The translations under genes and the position numbers were made by a program. A model generated the notes under the pieces. It worked only from the letters and a program-made list of their open reading frames with translations, was not told the origin of the DNA and made no database searches. DNA of 44,688 bases from Eisenbergiella porci (lineage in GTDB: Bacteria > Bacillota > Clostridia > Lachnospirales > Lachnospiraceae), in contig NZ_VUMI01000047.1 in the NCBI RefSeq assembly GCF_009696275.1, positions 1-44,688 on the forward strand, written 5' to 3'. Below are positions 1 through 9,620 of the stretch, piece by piece. Position 1 is the stretch's first letter; each line of letters begins with the position of its first letter.

Positions 1-54
1 TTTTGTTAGCTCATCATCCGTTAATGAAATTATGTACTTTTTAGGTCTTGCCAT
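1..54 (-). CDS. IS630-type transposase, N-terminal fragment (runs off the window)
   Basis: The reverse strand from 54 to 1 reads MARPKKYIISLTDDELTK without a stop and continues beyond the window. This opening, MARPKKY followed by (I/V)xLTxxE/D, is typical of IS630/Tc1-mariner-family transposases, which act at TA dinucleotides. A purine-rich GGCGGTGG lies 6-7 bases before the ATG as a ribosome binding site. Only 18 codons are visible, so neither the catalytic DDE/D residues nor the far end of the element can be checked. The near end of the insertion sequence should lie somewhere in 55-120, but without the other terminus the inverted repeat cannot be set. The element sits directly upstream of a run of broken genes. 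Confidence 0.6.
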   Translation of the reverse strand, partial: MARPKKYIISLTDDELTK

Positions 55-128
55 AGAAACCACCGCCGTTTCTTCTTAATTTACCAGAAATCAGCATGAA
101 TAGCCAGTACTAATTTAGCTAAATATCG

Positions 129-157
129 TTGATACAGTACACTAGAAATTATTAAAT
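129..157 (+). promoter_or_regulatory. Putative promoter for the NERD-HRDC gene
   Basis: TTGATA (129-134) and TTAAAT (152-157) are separated by 17 bases, giving a plausible sigma-A promoter. An AAGGAG ribosome binding site follows at 171-176 before the ATG at 183. The -10 match is only moderate. Confidence 0.4.
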
Positions 158-182
158 AAATGCGTCTTACAAGGAGAAAAAC

Positions 183-1262
183 ATGTTTAACAGCCTAAAG
201 TCTCCAATCTTTTTAAAATCAACCAGCAATGCAGAACTCCAGCTACAAAAACTTTATGAAATAGAGCCTAAACTAAACCCAGAAGGAAAAGCCCTGATAC
301 AGCAGGACATAAAATTCCTTGAATATGGTATTGCCGGTGAAAAGAATGTAGCATTTGAGCTGAAGAACAGCGGTATGCCAATGTACATACTTCATGATAT
401 TTATTTGACAGACGGAGATCTAAGTGCACAGATTGATTACATGGTATTCACTAGAAAGCTATGCTTTGTTATTGAGTGTAAAAATCTTTTTGGTAATATA
501 GAAATTAATAGCACAGGTGATTTTATACGTTCGATGAGTGTGGGAGGAAAAATAAGAAAAGAAGGAATTTATTCTCCAATAACTCAGAATGAGCGGCATC
601 TCCAGGTAATAAAGAAAGTAAAGGCAGAATCCAGAAATAATTTTCTGACAAAATTTCTGACAGAGCGATATTTCGACAGCTTCTATCACTCTGTTGTTGT
701 TCTGGCGAACCCCAGGACAATTTTAAATGCGAAGTATGCCAAAAAAGAAGTTAAACAAAAGGTTATTCGTGCTGATCAGCTGATTTCCTATATAAAAGAG
801 GCTAACAGTCAGTCAAAAGAATCAAATAGTTCAGATAATAATATGAAAGAATGGGCAGATTCCTTCCTGCAGCTTCATAAGGAACAAACTTGTGATTATA
901 CTGCGAAATATGAAAAGTATTATATTGCTAACCAGACATCAACAGTAGCAAGTGATCCGGTATAGACAGATGCGGAAACTACCAAAGAAATAACACCGAA
1001 GCCCGTGCTGTATAGAGCTTCTGAAGAAAAGATCGAGGATACAGAAATTTTCAAGGAACTAAAAGCTTACCGCCTTAAAAAGAGCCGCGAAGAAAACATC
1101 AAGCCATATTATATTTTCAACGATGCTCAGTTAAAAGAATTAATATCAAAAATGCCGGCTACTGGAAATGAATTACTCCTCATCCCCGGTTTCGGTGAAA
1201 AAAAGGTAACCCAATACGGCCCTGCAATTCTTTCAATCCTGGAAAGGTACCGAAAACAATGA
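183..1262 (+). pseudogene. NERD-HRDC nuclease-related protein, interrupted by an in-frame TAG
   Basis: The first 260 codons encode a NERD (nuclease-related) domain. A G-E motif lies near residue 51, and the catalytic-type pattern Q-I-D-Y followed by V/I-E-C-K-N lies near residues 83-101, as in restriction-endonuclease-like folds. The frame stops at TAG 963-965. It continues in the same frame through 13 codons into a C-terminal HRDC domain (last ~85 codons, with the helix-hairpin motif LLLIPGFGEKK), ending at TGA 1260-1262. NERD plus HRDC in one chain of about 360 residues is a known arrangement, so a single CAG-to-TAG type change at codon 261 is the simplest reading. Without readthrough the product loses the HRDC nucleic-acid-binding module but keeps the NERD domain. 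It may therefore be partly functional. Confidence 0.75.
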
Positions 1263-1868
1263 ATAACCAACACACCACTCAAACCCTGAGCTACTACAAC
1301 CAAAACGCCGCCCAGTTCCAATTCCACCCAGTCCCTGGACTTTACCTCCGTACAGGACAAATTCCTTACCTTTTTACAGCCCCAGGCACACATCCTGGAC
1401 TTCGGCTGCGGCCCTGGAAGAGACACGAAATATTTCCTGTCTCACGGCTGTAGCACAGATGCTATCGATGGTTCGGAGGAATTTTGCAGAATTGCTTCCG
1501 AATATACCGGAATCTCTGTAAAACAGATGCTTTTCAAGGAACTGAATGCATCAGAAGAATACGATGGCATCTGGGCCTGCTCTTCAATCCTTCATTCCAC
1601 CTATGATGAGCTTAAGGATATTCTGAAGAAGCTTGCCCGTGCATTAAAAAAAGAAGGCATCCTGTATGCATCCTTTAAATACGGAGATTTTGAAGGAATG
1701 AGAAACGGCAGGTATTTTATCGATATGACAGAGGATAAACTGCAGAGAATATTACAGGAAACAGATGTATTTCAAATAAAGGAAAAATGGATAAGTTCAG
1801 ATGTACGCCCGGGAAGGGATGATGAAAAATGGATGAACATGATTCTCGTAAAGAAAAACTGTATCTGA
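1259..1868 (+). pseudogene. Class I SAM-dependent methyltransferase, frameshifted
   Basis: The gene starts with ATG at 1259, overlapping the HRDC stop by 4 bases. About 20 codons in (SYYNQNAAQF) the frame is lost near 1318-1321. Reading one base later restores a typical small-molecule methyltransferase: DFTSVQDKFL, then the SAM-binding motif ILDFGCGPGRDTKYFL, IDGSEEFCRIA, and the C-terminal half YDGIWACSSILH and RNGRYFIDMTED up to codon 1868. One extra base in the TTCCAATTCC stretch explains the break. Members of this family often sit in front of a DUF3427 helicase, as here, so the two genes probably worked together. The intact C-terminal part lacks the SAM motif, so it is unlikely to be active alone. 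Confidence 0.8.
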
Positions 1869-3486
1869 TAGGCAGATCCAGTAATAACTTATGGACTGAG
1901 GGCTCAGAATACAAGGGCCGCGGAGCCAGTATGGGAGGAGACATTCCGGCCAACCATCTGCTTACATATTTGGAAAAGAGCATAAAAAGTGCGGACAGCA
2001 TTGATATCATCGTATCCTTTCTGATGGAATCAGGCGTCCGGCTTTTACTTCCTGCGCTTAAAAACGCGCTGGACAGAGGCGCGGCAATACGCCTTCTTAC
2101 CGGGAATTATCTGGGCATCACACAGCCCAGTGCCCTTACCCTGCTCAAGTACGAGCTGGAGACAGAGTCTGTGTCCATCTCTATCAAGAAAAGAACCGTT
2201 CCTTTCACCCAAATATGGCGTGGATTACTCCGGTCTGCCTGTAGTCAGGGGAAAATATTTGCAGAAGGATCTGGATATCAAGCTGATTGTTAAAGAAAGA
2301 TGCGATCTGATTTATAAAAATTACAGAAAATATGGTTCGCAGCGCGCACTGGGCTTTTGCTGTTCCAGGGCACATGCGGAGAGGATGGCTGAGGAGTTCT
2401 GCGCGGAATGTGCCGGCATGTGCAGTGTACAGCGATGCGGATGGGAATTTTTCGGAAGATAGGACAGCTGCAATTGAAAAGCTGGAAAAAGGGGAGCTGA
2501 AAGTAATTTTTTCAGTGGATATGTTTAATGAGGGTGTGGATATTCCTTCTCTGGATATGGTGATGTTCCTGCGCCCCACGGAATCGCCGGTGGTTTTTCT
2601 TCAGCAGCTGGGCAGGGGACTGCGGAAGGAGGCAGGCAAGGAGTATCTGACGGTCCTTGATTTCATGGGGAATTATGAAAAAGCCGGGAATGCGCCGTTT
2701 CTTCTCAGCGGGGAGTCTTATTCCAGAGAGGCGGCGGAGAGGAAGGAGCAGAAGGATTTCGATTTTCCTCTGGATTGTGTTGTGGACTTTGATATGCGGC
2801 TGATCGATTTGTTTAAAGAAATGGCTGCCAGGAAGGAAACAAAGAAAGAGCGTATCCGCGGGGAATATTTTAGGATTAAGGAATTTCTTGGAGGAAAGGT
2901 TCCTGCGAGGATGGATCTTTTTACTTATATGGAGGAGGAAATATATCAGCTTTGCTTAAAGAATTCGAAGGAAAACCCCTTTAACCATTATCTTGATTTC
3001 CTGAAGGAACTGAAGGAATTAACTGATGAGGAATGGAGGCTTTCACAGGGGCCGGGATGGGAATTCCTTCATATCGTGGAGACAACCTCCATGTCCAAAT
3101 CCTATAAAATGCCTATACTTCTCGCTTTTTATAATGATGGAGAGATTAGAATGGGAATTACGGAGGAGGATGTTTATCACAGCTGTAAGGCTTTCTATGA
3201 GAAGGACCAGAACTGGCGTGATATGGAAAAGGATAAAAATACAAGGGATTTCAGAAGCTGGGATAAAAAAAGATATGTCAGCGAGGCCCGGAAGAATCCG
3301 GTTCATTTTCTGAAGGAGTCGGGAAGCGGTTTCTTTGTGGATAGAGAGGGATTTGCGCTGGCTTTGAGGGATGATCTGAGGGATGTGGTGACGGAACCGG
3401 CTTTTGTGCAGCATATGAAGGATATTATAGATTACAGGACAATGAATTATTACAGGCAGAGGTATGAGAAGGGGGAACAGGGGTGA
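1829..3486 (+). pseudogene. PLD-like / DEAD-helicase / DUF3427 protein, frameshifted and internally deleted
   Basis: The N-terminus (ATG 1829) encodes the start of a phospholipase-D-like domain: SADSIDIIVSFLMESGVRLLLP, then LLTGNYLGITQPSAL. The frame is lost near 2156. One base away, YQEKNRSFHP, the beginning of the PLD HxK motif, continues to about 2210. There the sequence jumps to the C-terminal helicase lobe (DYSGLPVVRGKYLQKDLDIKL and ALGFCCSRAHAERMAEEF). A further shift near 2401 leads into the last open stretch, which holds helicase motifs V/VI (FSVDMFNEGVDIPSLD, QQLGRGLRK) and the DUF3427 tail. Walker A and DEAD motifs are absent, so roughly 1.2 kb appears to be missing compared with the family. 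The ATG overlaps the methyltransferase end by 40 bases. ATPase function is lost. Confidence 0.8.
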
Positions 3487-3510
3487 AAAAGAAAAATAAT
3501 CAGCCGCTAT

Positions 3511-3735
3511 ATGATTTTGTATTTTATATTTCTGGTTGAGAGATTTTTTCCCGAAGGTATTGTTAATAATCTGATTTGCATTGCGTTGCTTATCTGGTTT
3601 TTGTATTATTTATTAAAGGCCTTTTCGGAAGATTCAAAAAGATTACTTTTATATGAAGACTATATTGAAATTATTGAAGGAATCCTGGAAAGCCGTAAGA
3701 TATCAGAAAGTAACCAGATATTAGTAATTCATTAA
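3511..3735 (+). CDS. Small hypothetical membrane protein, possibly a remnant
   Basis: This 74-residue frame has one hydrophobic segment (ICIALLIWFLYYLL) followed by an acidic, lysine-containing tail. A GTG at 3483, overlapping the helicase stop, opens another frame (KKKNNQPLYDFVFYISG) that ends at 3540, close to where this frame continues, so the real gene may have started there and been frameshifted. No good ribosome binding site precedes the ATG at 3511. It is not recognised as any family. Its position fits a small last gene of the decayed helicase operon, and translation is uncertain. Confidence 0.3.
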   Translation: MILYFIFLVERFFPEGIVNNLICIALLIWFLYYLLKAFSEDSKRLLLYEDYIEIIEGILESRKISESNQILVIH

Positions 3736-3783
3736 ACAATACCCAAAACCCTCATACAACAAATAACAAAGGAGCCCCACCAA

Positions 3784-4329
3784 ATGAAAAAACAACTAAA
3801 CCGCTACAAATTCGAAAAAATCTCCAACATGATGACCAAGGAGTTTGGAAAGATCGCCAAAGGTGAAGAAAATGCCTACGCAATGCTCTTTGCCCCCATG
3901 GAAGGAAACCTGCTGAAGCTTCATCGGGAAAACCCGGACAGAAACGGACGAAGGGCAATGGAGGCAATCCATGTATGCCTACTGCTCGTAGACGGATACC
4001 TGACAGATACGGAATATGATTTAAATGGATACCGCACCCCTGAAAACGAAGCCTTTGTCAATGGGCTGTTAATGAGCTTTGATCCCTTTACAAACGATGA
4101 GGTCAGGGAAGCCGCCGCAGGGTATTGGGATCTCACATCACCTTTAGATTTAAGGTCATATTTCAGGGAACCTGTCCTTTGCCTGCTGAGAATTGAGAAA
4201 TCTATTGCATTATGGACGGAGGAAGGGGGCGCAAACGGCTATTTCGCCTATCTGGAACAGACAATCGGAGCAGTTACCCCCAGGGACCTGAAAATGAACT
4301 TTTCCGTTCAGGTAAAACAGCAGCCTTAA
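3784..4329 (+). CDS. Hypothetical protein, first gene of the FRG pair
   Basis: This 181-residue soluble protein starts at an ATG preceded by AAAGGAG at 3769-3775. It has no signal peptide, membrane segment or motif that I recognise. The chain looks mostly alpha-helical, with a conserved-looking core near residues 58-95 and an aromatic patch GYWDLTSPLDLRSYF near 118-133. It lies 50 bases upstream of the FRG-domain gene in the same direction, and the two were probably transcribed together. A partner, regulatory or immunity role for the FRG protein is possible but is only an inference from this pairing. Unlike the genes just upstream it is intact. Confidence 0.7.
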   Translation: MKKQLNRYKFEKISNMMTKEFGKIAKGEENAYAMLFAPMEGNLLKLHRENPDRNGRRAMEAIHVCLLLVDGYLTDTEYDLNGYRTPENEAFVNGLLMSFDPFTNDEVREAAAGYWDLTSPLDLRSYFREPVLCLLRIEKSIALWTEEGGANGYFAYLEQTIGAVTPRDLKMNFSVQVKQQP

Positions 4330-4379
4330 ACCAAATATTCTTCGCACCAGATCTTCTCTGCTGAAAGCATGGTGAAAAT

Positions 4380-5801
4380 ATGGAAAAATACAAAGAAAAG
4401 CTGCGCAGCGACGCACAACAGCTGGCAGAATACGCCGATACCTCAGAATATCTTACCCGAGCCTTCTTCCATATCTTCGGGAAAAAACTTCTGGCGGAAG
4501 GCTACGTGGACTGCAGTTATATCTTGGGCGCTTTGGGAAAAGGCACCTATTATTCCCGCCTGAAGGCGCAGGATTCCGCTCTTTATACCCTGTATGCAGG
4601 CAGCTGCATTACCTCCGAAAACCTGGAAATCATGATAAATTATATGTCTTCCATCATCGGGACACAGGACAGGGAACTGACGCCTCTCGAAGAGGAAGCG
4701 CTGGTTTTCTGGATTTTTCTTCCCTATCTTGGGGTGTCAAAGCGGGAAAAACGTCTTGAGTATCTGAAAGCAGTTCTCAACCGTTTCATTCGGGAATGGG
4801 ATGAAAAATACACCGATACCACCCCTCCTTCAGAAGAAAAACCTCCTTCAGAAGCAAAAGCAGCTGCGGAACCCTCCGTACAGAATCCGCTTCCCGAAAG
4901 GAACCTTCTGGAAAAGAACGGCGTCATATACGATGCCAATTCCTGTGAACTGGAGCTGATAGAAAACGTAAGCAGCTACGTAAAAGACATTTCCGACATG
5001 AGGCAGTCAAATACGAATCACATCCTCTATTTCCGAGGCCATTCCAGGCTATCCTACGAATTGCTCCCGGGAATCAAACGCAGCCGGAATTGGATGGTAA
5101 ATGAAAACCGTATGTATCAGGAGCTTATCCTCCGCTGCACCCAGGATTTTGCGCAGTGCCAATCCCATCTGGACTATCTGGTGGAAATGCAGCATTACGG
5201 CCTTCCCACCAGGCTTCTGGACATTACGGAAAATCCGCTGGTTGCCCTGTACTTTGCCTGCTGTAGCAGCAGGGACAGTGTGGGGGAGGTGATCGTTTTG
5301 CAGACGGAAACAGCATCCACCAAATATGCCAGGAGTGACACGGCGGCCATTTTGGCTGCGATTCCGGTATTTGATTATGCTTTTCAGATAAAGCTGTATG
5401 AGTTATGCGTAAACGGCGTACCGGAGGAGCAGGACAGGGAATATCTCCAGTATGCGGCAAAACTGGCCGGAGAGGTAAAATCAAAGAATCCGGGCTTTGA
5501 GCCACGCATCAGAAAAAAAGACTTGCTCAGCCACGTATTTATCATGCCTCTGAGAAGTAATCCGAGAATTATGAAGCAGGATGGATCCTTTATTCTGTGC
5601 GGTCTGGGGGACGGCAGAGGGGAAGGAAACAGCCTTCGCACCCTGCGTTACCGGAATAAGTCGGGAAAGAAGCTTATTTTTATCGTGAAAAATAAGGAGA
5701 ATATTCTCCGTGAGCTGGATTTGTTCTCTATTAATAAAGCGGCGCTGTTTCCTGAAATCGACGATGTTGCGGAATACATCAAGGAGAAGTATACCAAGTA
5801 G
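4380..5801 (+). CDS. FRG-domain protein
   Basis: This is a 473-residue cytoplasmic protein. Residues 1-150 form a helical domain of unknown type. A low-complexity linker rich in P, S, E and A (about 143-175) contains the repeated unit PPSE. The C-terminal FRG domain follows: LYFRGHS with F218-R219-G220, then the conserved block MQHYGLPTRLLDITENPL and VALYFAC near 270-295, and the closing NKAALFPEIDD motif near 455. The biochemical role of FRG domains is not established; they occur in accessory and phage-defence-like regions. The start codon has only a weak GGTGAAAAT ribosome binding site, and translational coupling to the preceding gene is possible. There is no sign of damage. Confidence 0.85.
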   Translation: MEKYKEKLRSDAQQLAEYADTSEYLTRAFFHIFGKKLLAEGYVDCSYILGALGKGTYYSRLKAQDSALYTLYAGSCITSENLEIMINYMSSIIGTQDRELTPLEEEALVFWIFLPYLGVSKREKRLEYLKAVLNRFIREWDEKYTDTTPPSEEKPPSEAKAAAEPSVQNPLPERNLLEKNGVIYDANSCELELIENVSSYVKDISDMRQSNTNHILYFRGHSRLSYELLPGIKRSRNWMVNENRMYQELILRCTQDFAQCQSHLDYLVEMQHYGLPTRLLDITENPLVALYFACCSSRDSVGEVIVLQTETASTKYARSDTAAILAAIPVFDYAFQIKLYELCVNGVPEEQDREYLQYAAKLAGEVKSKNPGFEPRIRKKDLLSHVFIMPLRSNPRIMKQDGSFILCGLGDGRGEGNSLRTLRYRNKSGKKLIFIVKNKENILRELDLFSINKAALFPEIDDVAEYIKEKYTK

Positions 5802-5962
5802 AAAAACAACAGGTAGAAATACACAAAGGGAAAATACATCAGGCAAAAATAAAGCAGTGTCTGACTTTTTATAACAGTATAAGTATCTCATATTTTGGGG
5901 CATCGGCTTCTGCGTTAACGGTTTAAAAACCGCGGAAACCGGAACAGGAAGGGGGACATAAG

Positions 5963-6403
5963 ATGAAAGTGAAGCTTCTCACAGATCTGACAAGCTATAA
6001 TCCCAAATTTACCAGGGATGCGGTGGGTGAATCAAATATGCATGAATACCAGCGCGAAGGCCAGCCGTGGAGAACATATGTGAACGTGAGAATAGAAGGA
6101 GACATGCTTCCGGTGGGCGTGGACGGCATGGAATGTCTGGATAACGATTACATCCGGATGAAAGCGCTTCAGAAAAAAATCGAGGAAAAAGAGCTTCTCC
6201 GGCAGCTGAAGGAAGCGGAAAAGGTCATTCATGCCATCGGTCCGGCCGGCGGAAACAAGGGAATATACCTGAAAACGCCCTGGGACAGTTCCCTGGAAAA
6301 ACTGGCATCGGATAATCAGGAATGCTGCAGCATTCTGTCTTTCTGTGAGAAAAAGAAAATCAAGGTAACAGAAGTACTGCATTCAGAGTTATATAAATTA
6401 TAA
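5963..6403 (+). CDS. Hypothetical protein
   Basis: This 146-residue protein starts at an ATG with a good AGGGGGA ribosome binding site about 9 bases upstream. It is soluble and charged, with a central helix (MKALQKKIEEKELLRQLKEA, near 67-86) that could form a short coiled coil. The N-terminal part contains an FTRDAVGESN motif and an aromatic WRTYVNVRIEG strand. I do not recognise a family. It is followed after about 80 bases by the CE15-like esterase gene but shares no obvious pathway with it. It could be the last gene of the accessory region. Confidence 0.6.
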   Translation: MKVKLLTDLTSYNPKFTRDAVGESNMHEYQREGQPWRTYVNVRIEGDMLPVGVDGMECLDNDYIRMKALQKKIEEKELLRQLKEAEKVIHAIGPAGGNKGIYLKTPWDSSLEKLASDNQECCSILSFCEKKKIKVTEVLHSELYKL

Positions 6404-6481
6404 CACGCATTCCTGTTCGGAACATGTTTCAATAAAAATAAGTAAGAAAAAAGGCTGCAAACAGTGGGAGGCTGCAAAAAA

Positions 6482-7564
6482 ATGGGGAAAGAAGCAATAA
6501 AAATAGAACTTGAAAAACGTGCGCTGCCGGAGGTCTTAAGACTTGCGGACAGCACGGCGGTGAACACACCGGAGCTTTGGGGAAAGCGCCGGGAAGAAAT
6601 CCGCGAAATCCTTCAGGAAGAATGCTACGGGAGGATGCCGCGTACGGGCTGGGAAACCGAGTGGGAGACGGTACAGGAGGATAAAAATGCGTTTGGAGGA
6701 AAAGCCGTACTACGGACAGTGGAGGTGCGGATCCATACCAATAGCCGCTATACTTCCTATCCGTTTCAGCTTGTACTGCCAAAAAATGTGCAGAAGCCGC
6801 CGGTATTTGTATATCTGACCTTCCTGCCTTTATCTTCGGATGAATTGATGGAGGAGATTACCGACAGCGGCTATGCGGTAGCCAGGGTTTCTTATCAGGA
6901 TATTGCTCCGGATCAGGGAGACGGCTATACGAACGGCCCCGGCGCCCTGTTCCCCGGCAATGCATTTGACGGCTGGGGAAAGCTTGCGGTATGGGCATGG
7001 AGCACCAGCCGCATTATGGATTACCTGGTGGATTTGGAGGAAATTGACGGTAAGCGTATTGCTGTAGCAGGCCATTCCAGGCTTGGGAAAGCCGCGCTGT
7101 TGTGCGGCGCCATGGATGACCGTTTTTCCATGGTGATTTCCAATGATTCCGGTGCGGGCGGCATTTCTCTTTTCCGGGGAAAGGAAGGGGAGAATGTGGC
7201 GGATCTGTGCAGGAATTTCCCCTATTGGTTCTGCGGCAATCTGAAGAAATATGCCGGTGGGGAGACAAAGCTTCCTTTTGACCAGCATTTCCTGGCGGCG
7301 CTGGTTGCGCCCAGAAAGCTTTATGCCGCAAGCGCCGTGGATGATCAGTGGGCGGATCCACGCTCTGAGTTCCTGTCCTGCGCGGCGGTGACGCCTGTGT
7401 ATGAACTGCTTGGGGAGAAGGGGCTTGTATGCGATAGCCTGCCGGAAACAGGAGATGCATTTCATGAGGGCAGTGTGGGCTATCATTTAAGGCCAGGCAC
7501 CCACTACCTTGGAAGGGAGGATTGGAAGCTGTTTATGGAGTACCGCAGAAGGCATGGTGTATAA
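6482..7564 (+). CDS. CE15-like (glucuronoyl esterase family) alpha/beta hydrolase
   Basis: This 360-residue protein has no signal peptide and is probably cytoplasmic. The nucleophile elbow AVAGHSRLGKAAL, followed by SNDSGAGG, matches the (G)xSRxGKxA signature of carbohydrate esterase family 15. An upstream acidic segment (DQGDGYTNGPGALF) and a C-terminal histidine region (FHEGSVGYHLRPGTHYL) fit the rest of the active site. CE15 enzymes cleave esters between glucuronic acid and lignin alcohols, and some bacterial relatives act on other sugar esters. ATG 6482 is chosen because GGGAGG lies about 10 bases before it; a GTG at 6464 is in frame but poorer. It lies just upstream of a sugar-uptake locus but is separated from it by a strong terminator. 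Confidence 0.75.
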   Translation: MGKEAIKIELEKRALPEVLRLADSTAVNTPELWGKRREEIREILQEECYGRMPRTGWETEWETVQEDKNAFGGKAVLRTVEVRIHTNSRYTSYPFQLVLPKNVQKPPVFVYLTFLPLSSDELMEEITDSGYAVARVSYQDIAPDQGDGYTNGPGALFPGNAFDGWGKLAVWAWSTSRIMDYLVDLEEIDGKRIAVAGHSRLGKAALLCGAMDDRFSMVISNDSGAGGISLFRGKEGENVADLCRNFPYWFCGNLKKYAGGETKLPFDQHFLAALVAPRKLYAASAVDDQWADPRSEFLSCAAVTPVYELLGEKGLVCDSLPETGDAFHEGSVGYHLRPGTHYLGREDWKLFMEYRRRHGV

Positions 7565-7662
7565 CACAGGTAACCGGCTGGCTTTGGAAAAGGCCGTAAA
7601 ATGCATTCGTATCAGATGAAGTAACTTTATTAATTTCATTAAAAAACAAAATCAAAGAAATC

Positions 7663-7715
7663 AAACAAAATCAGCTTTTTTGCAAACATACTGCATAAAA
7701 AAGCTGATTTTGTTT
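7663..7715. terminator. Strong bidirectional-type hairpin after the CE15-like gene
   Basis: A 19-bp perfect stem pairs 7663-7681 with 7697-7715 around a 15-base loop. One side carries an A-run and the other a T-run, so it can terminate in either direction. The remainder of 7565-7825 holds the leader of the next gene, with TATAAT at 7719-7724 and TATACT at 7740-7745, but I see no convincing -35. Confidence 0.75.
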
Positions 7716-7825
7716 CTTTATAATTGTGCAAAAACAACATATACTGATAACAGCAGTAAACCAAACCAGACAAAGGACCGGCCGGACTTGTCAGGAAAAT
7801 ACAAAACAGGAAAGGGAGTTACATT

Positions 7826-9544
7826 ATGCGAAGGAAATTATTATCCTGCTTACTTACAATAGCCTGTGTCAGTTCCATGCTTGCAGGCTGCGGCTCATCC
7901 GGGAATACATCAGGAGCAGCGGATACAGCTCCTGCAGAAAGCAAAACAGAGACTGTAGAAGGCACAGGAACGCAGGCGGCGGAGGAATCAGCTCCGGCCG
8001 ATACATCGTCTGTTAACGCAACCGGAACCGTATATGATTTAGGGGGACTCAAGCTTCCCATCTGTGATCCGGGTTCCGTCTCTCTTACTTATATGGGAAA
8101 CGATACATGGTGTGCGGGTGTCAGCTATAATGACGGAACAGCGGTTCAGAAGGAAATAGAAAACCGTACCGGCGTTCATATTGAATGGGATACGTACAGC
8201 AGTGATGTGGAAACCGTTCTTCAGACCAGGCTGGCATCCCTGGAGGGGCTGCCTGACATGGTGGAAATTCCACCCTTTGATTCCAATGTAGGCGTGGATA
8301 CCTATTCCAGCAACGGTGTATTAATTCCTTTAAATGATTTGATTAAGGAATACGCACCCAATATCCAGGCTTTATTTAATAAATATCCGGCCCTGGAGGC
8401 CATGTGTACCTCTTCTGACGGTAATATCTACGCTTTGGCAGGCTGGTGGGGAGACATTAATGATTATGTTCCCGATTATCTTTATATCAGACAGGACTGG
8501 CTGGATAATCTGGGACTTGAGATGCCTGAAACGGTAGATGAACTATATGATGTGCTGGTTGCATTTAAAGAGCAGGATGCCAACGGCAACGGGAATCCTG
8601 ATGATGAAATCCCGATGGCAACCAAGAATGGGATCAAACAGCTTTATTATCTGATGACCGGTTTTGGCTATGACACTAACTCTTTATGGTATACGGATGA
8701 TAACGGTGAAGTGCATTATGCCGCTGTCGAGGATCAGTATAAGGACATGCTGGCTTTTCTGAATAAATGTTATTCTGAGGGCCTGATTTCAGATGATTTG
8801 GATGGCACACTGCTGACACAGAATATTACGGAGGATAAAGTGGGGATTGTATGTCACGACCCTGCTGATAATATGGCGTCCTCTGATGATCTGGCGCTGA
8901 CAAGCAATCCGGAGTGTGATTATGAATTCATGCCGGTGCTTTAGGCAAATGAAAATGGTACGGCGCGGATGACAAAGCGAGGCCTGACCTGGCATTATTA
9001 TGGCATTACATCTGCCTGTGAAAATCCGGAAACAGCGATACAGTGGATCGATTATGTATATGCAAGCGAAGACGGTCTGATGCTATATAATTATGGTATT
9101 GAAGGCATGTCCTATGAGTATGATGCGGACGGAAATATTCAGTTTACCGACCTTATAACCAACAATGAAACCTATACCTCTGCATTCTCCGCTCTGAGAA
9201 GCATAGGCGCATGGCCGACCTACTTTATTAATGACTCCGGTGAGGCATTTATGAAGATATTCGAAGGGACCAAGGTGGAAACCGCATGTAAGGATGCCTA
9301 TGGCAATATGGAGGATCCGTTCCCGGAGATGCTGGGTACAGCGGAGGAGTCTGAGGTTTATACCAGTGTATGGCCTGATCTGTCCACCTATCTGGATGAA
9401 ATGTTTACCGCATTTGTAATAGGGACGGAATCACTGGATAACTTCGATAAATATGTGGAAACCGCCTATAGCATGGGAATGCAGGATATCATTGATATAA
9501 AGGGCGCACAGTACGCAAGATATCAGGAAATTGTAGGGAAATAG
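7826..9544 (+). pseudogene. Extracellular sugar-binding lipoprotein, interrupted by an in-frame TAG
   Basis: The gene encodes a binding protein of the LplA-like group for a carbohydrate ABC transporter. A lipoprotein signal peptide ends in LAGC with Cys22, and a Ser/Thr/Ala-rich linker follows to about residue 65. The binding domain then runs through YIRQDWLDNLGLEMP and DANGNGNPDDEIP. The frame stops at TAG 8942-8944 (codon 373) and continues unbroken in the same frame for 200 codons (MTKRGLTWHYYGITS, NPETAIQWIDYVYAS) to a final TAG at 9542-9544. The whole would be about 572 residues, normal for the family. The truncated form lacks the C-terminal lobe and should not bind sugar. The downstream permeases are intact. 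A CAG or AAG to TAG change is the likely cause. Confidence 0.85.
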
Positions 9545-9620
9545 CTGTCATGTGCCGTTTTAAGGAACAAAAACAGTAAATGCATAAGGGTGCGTGACGC
9601 GCCTTCGGAGAGGACAACAG

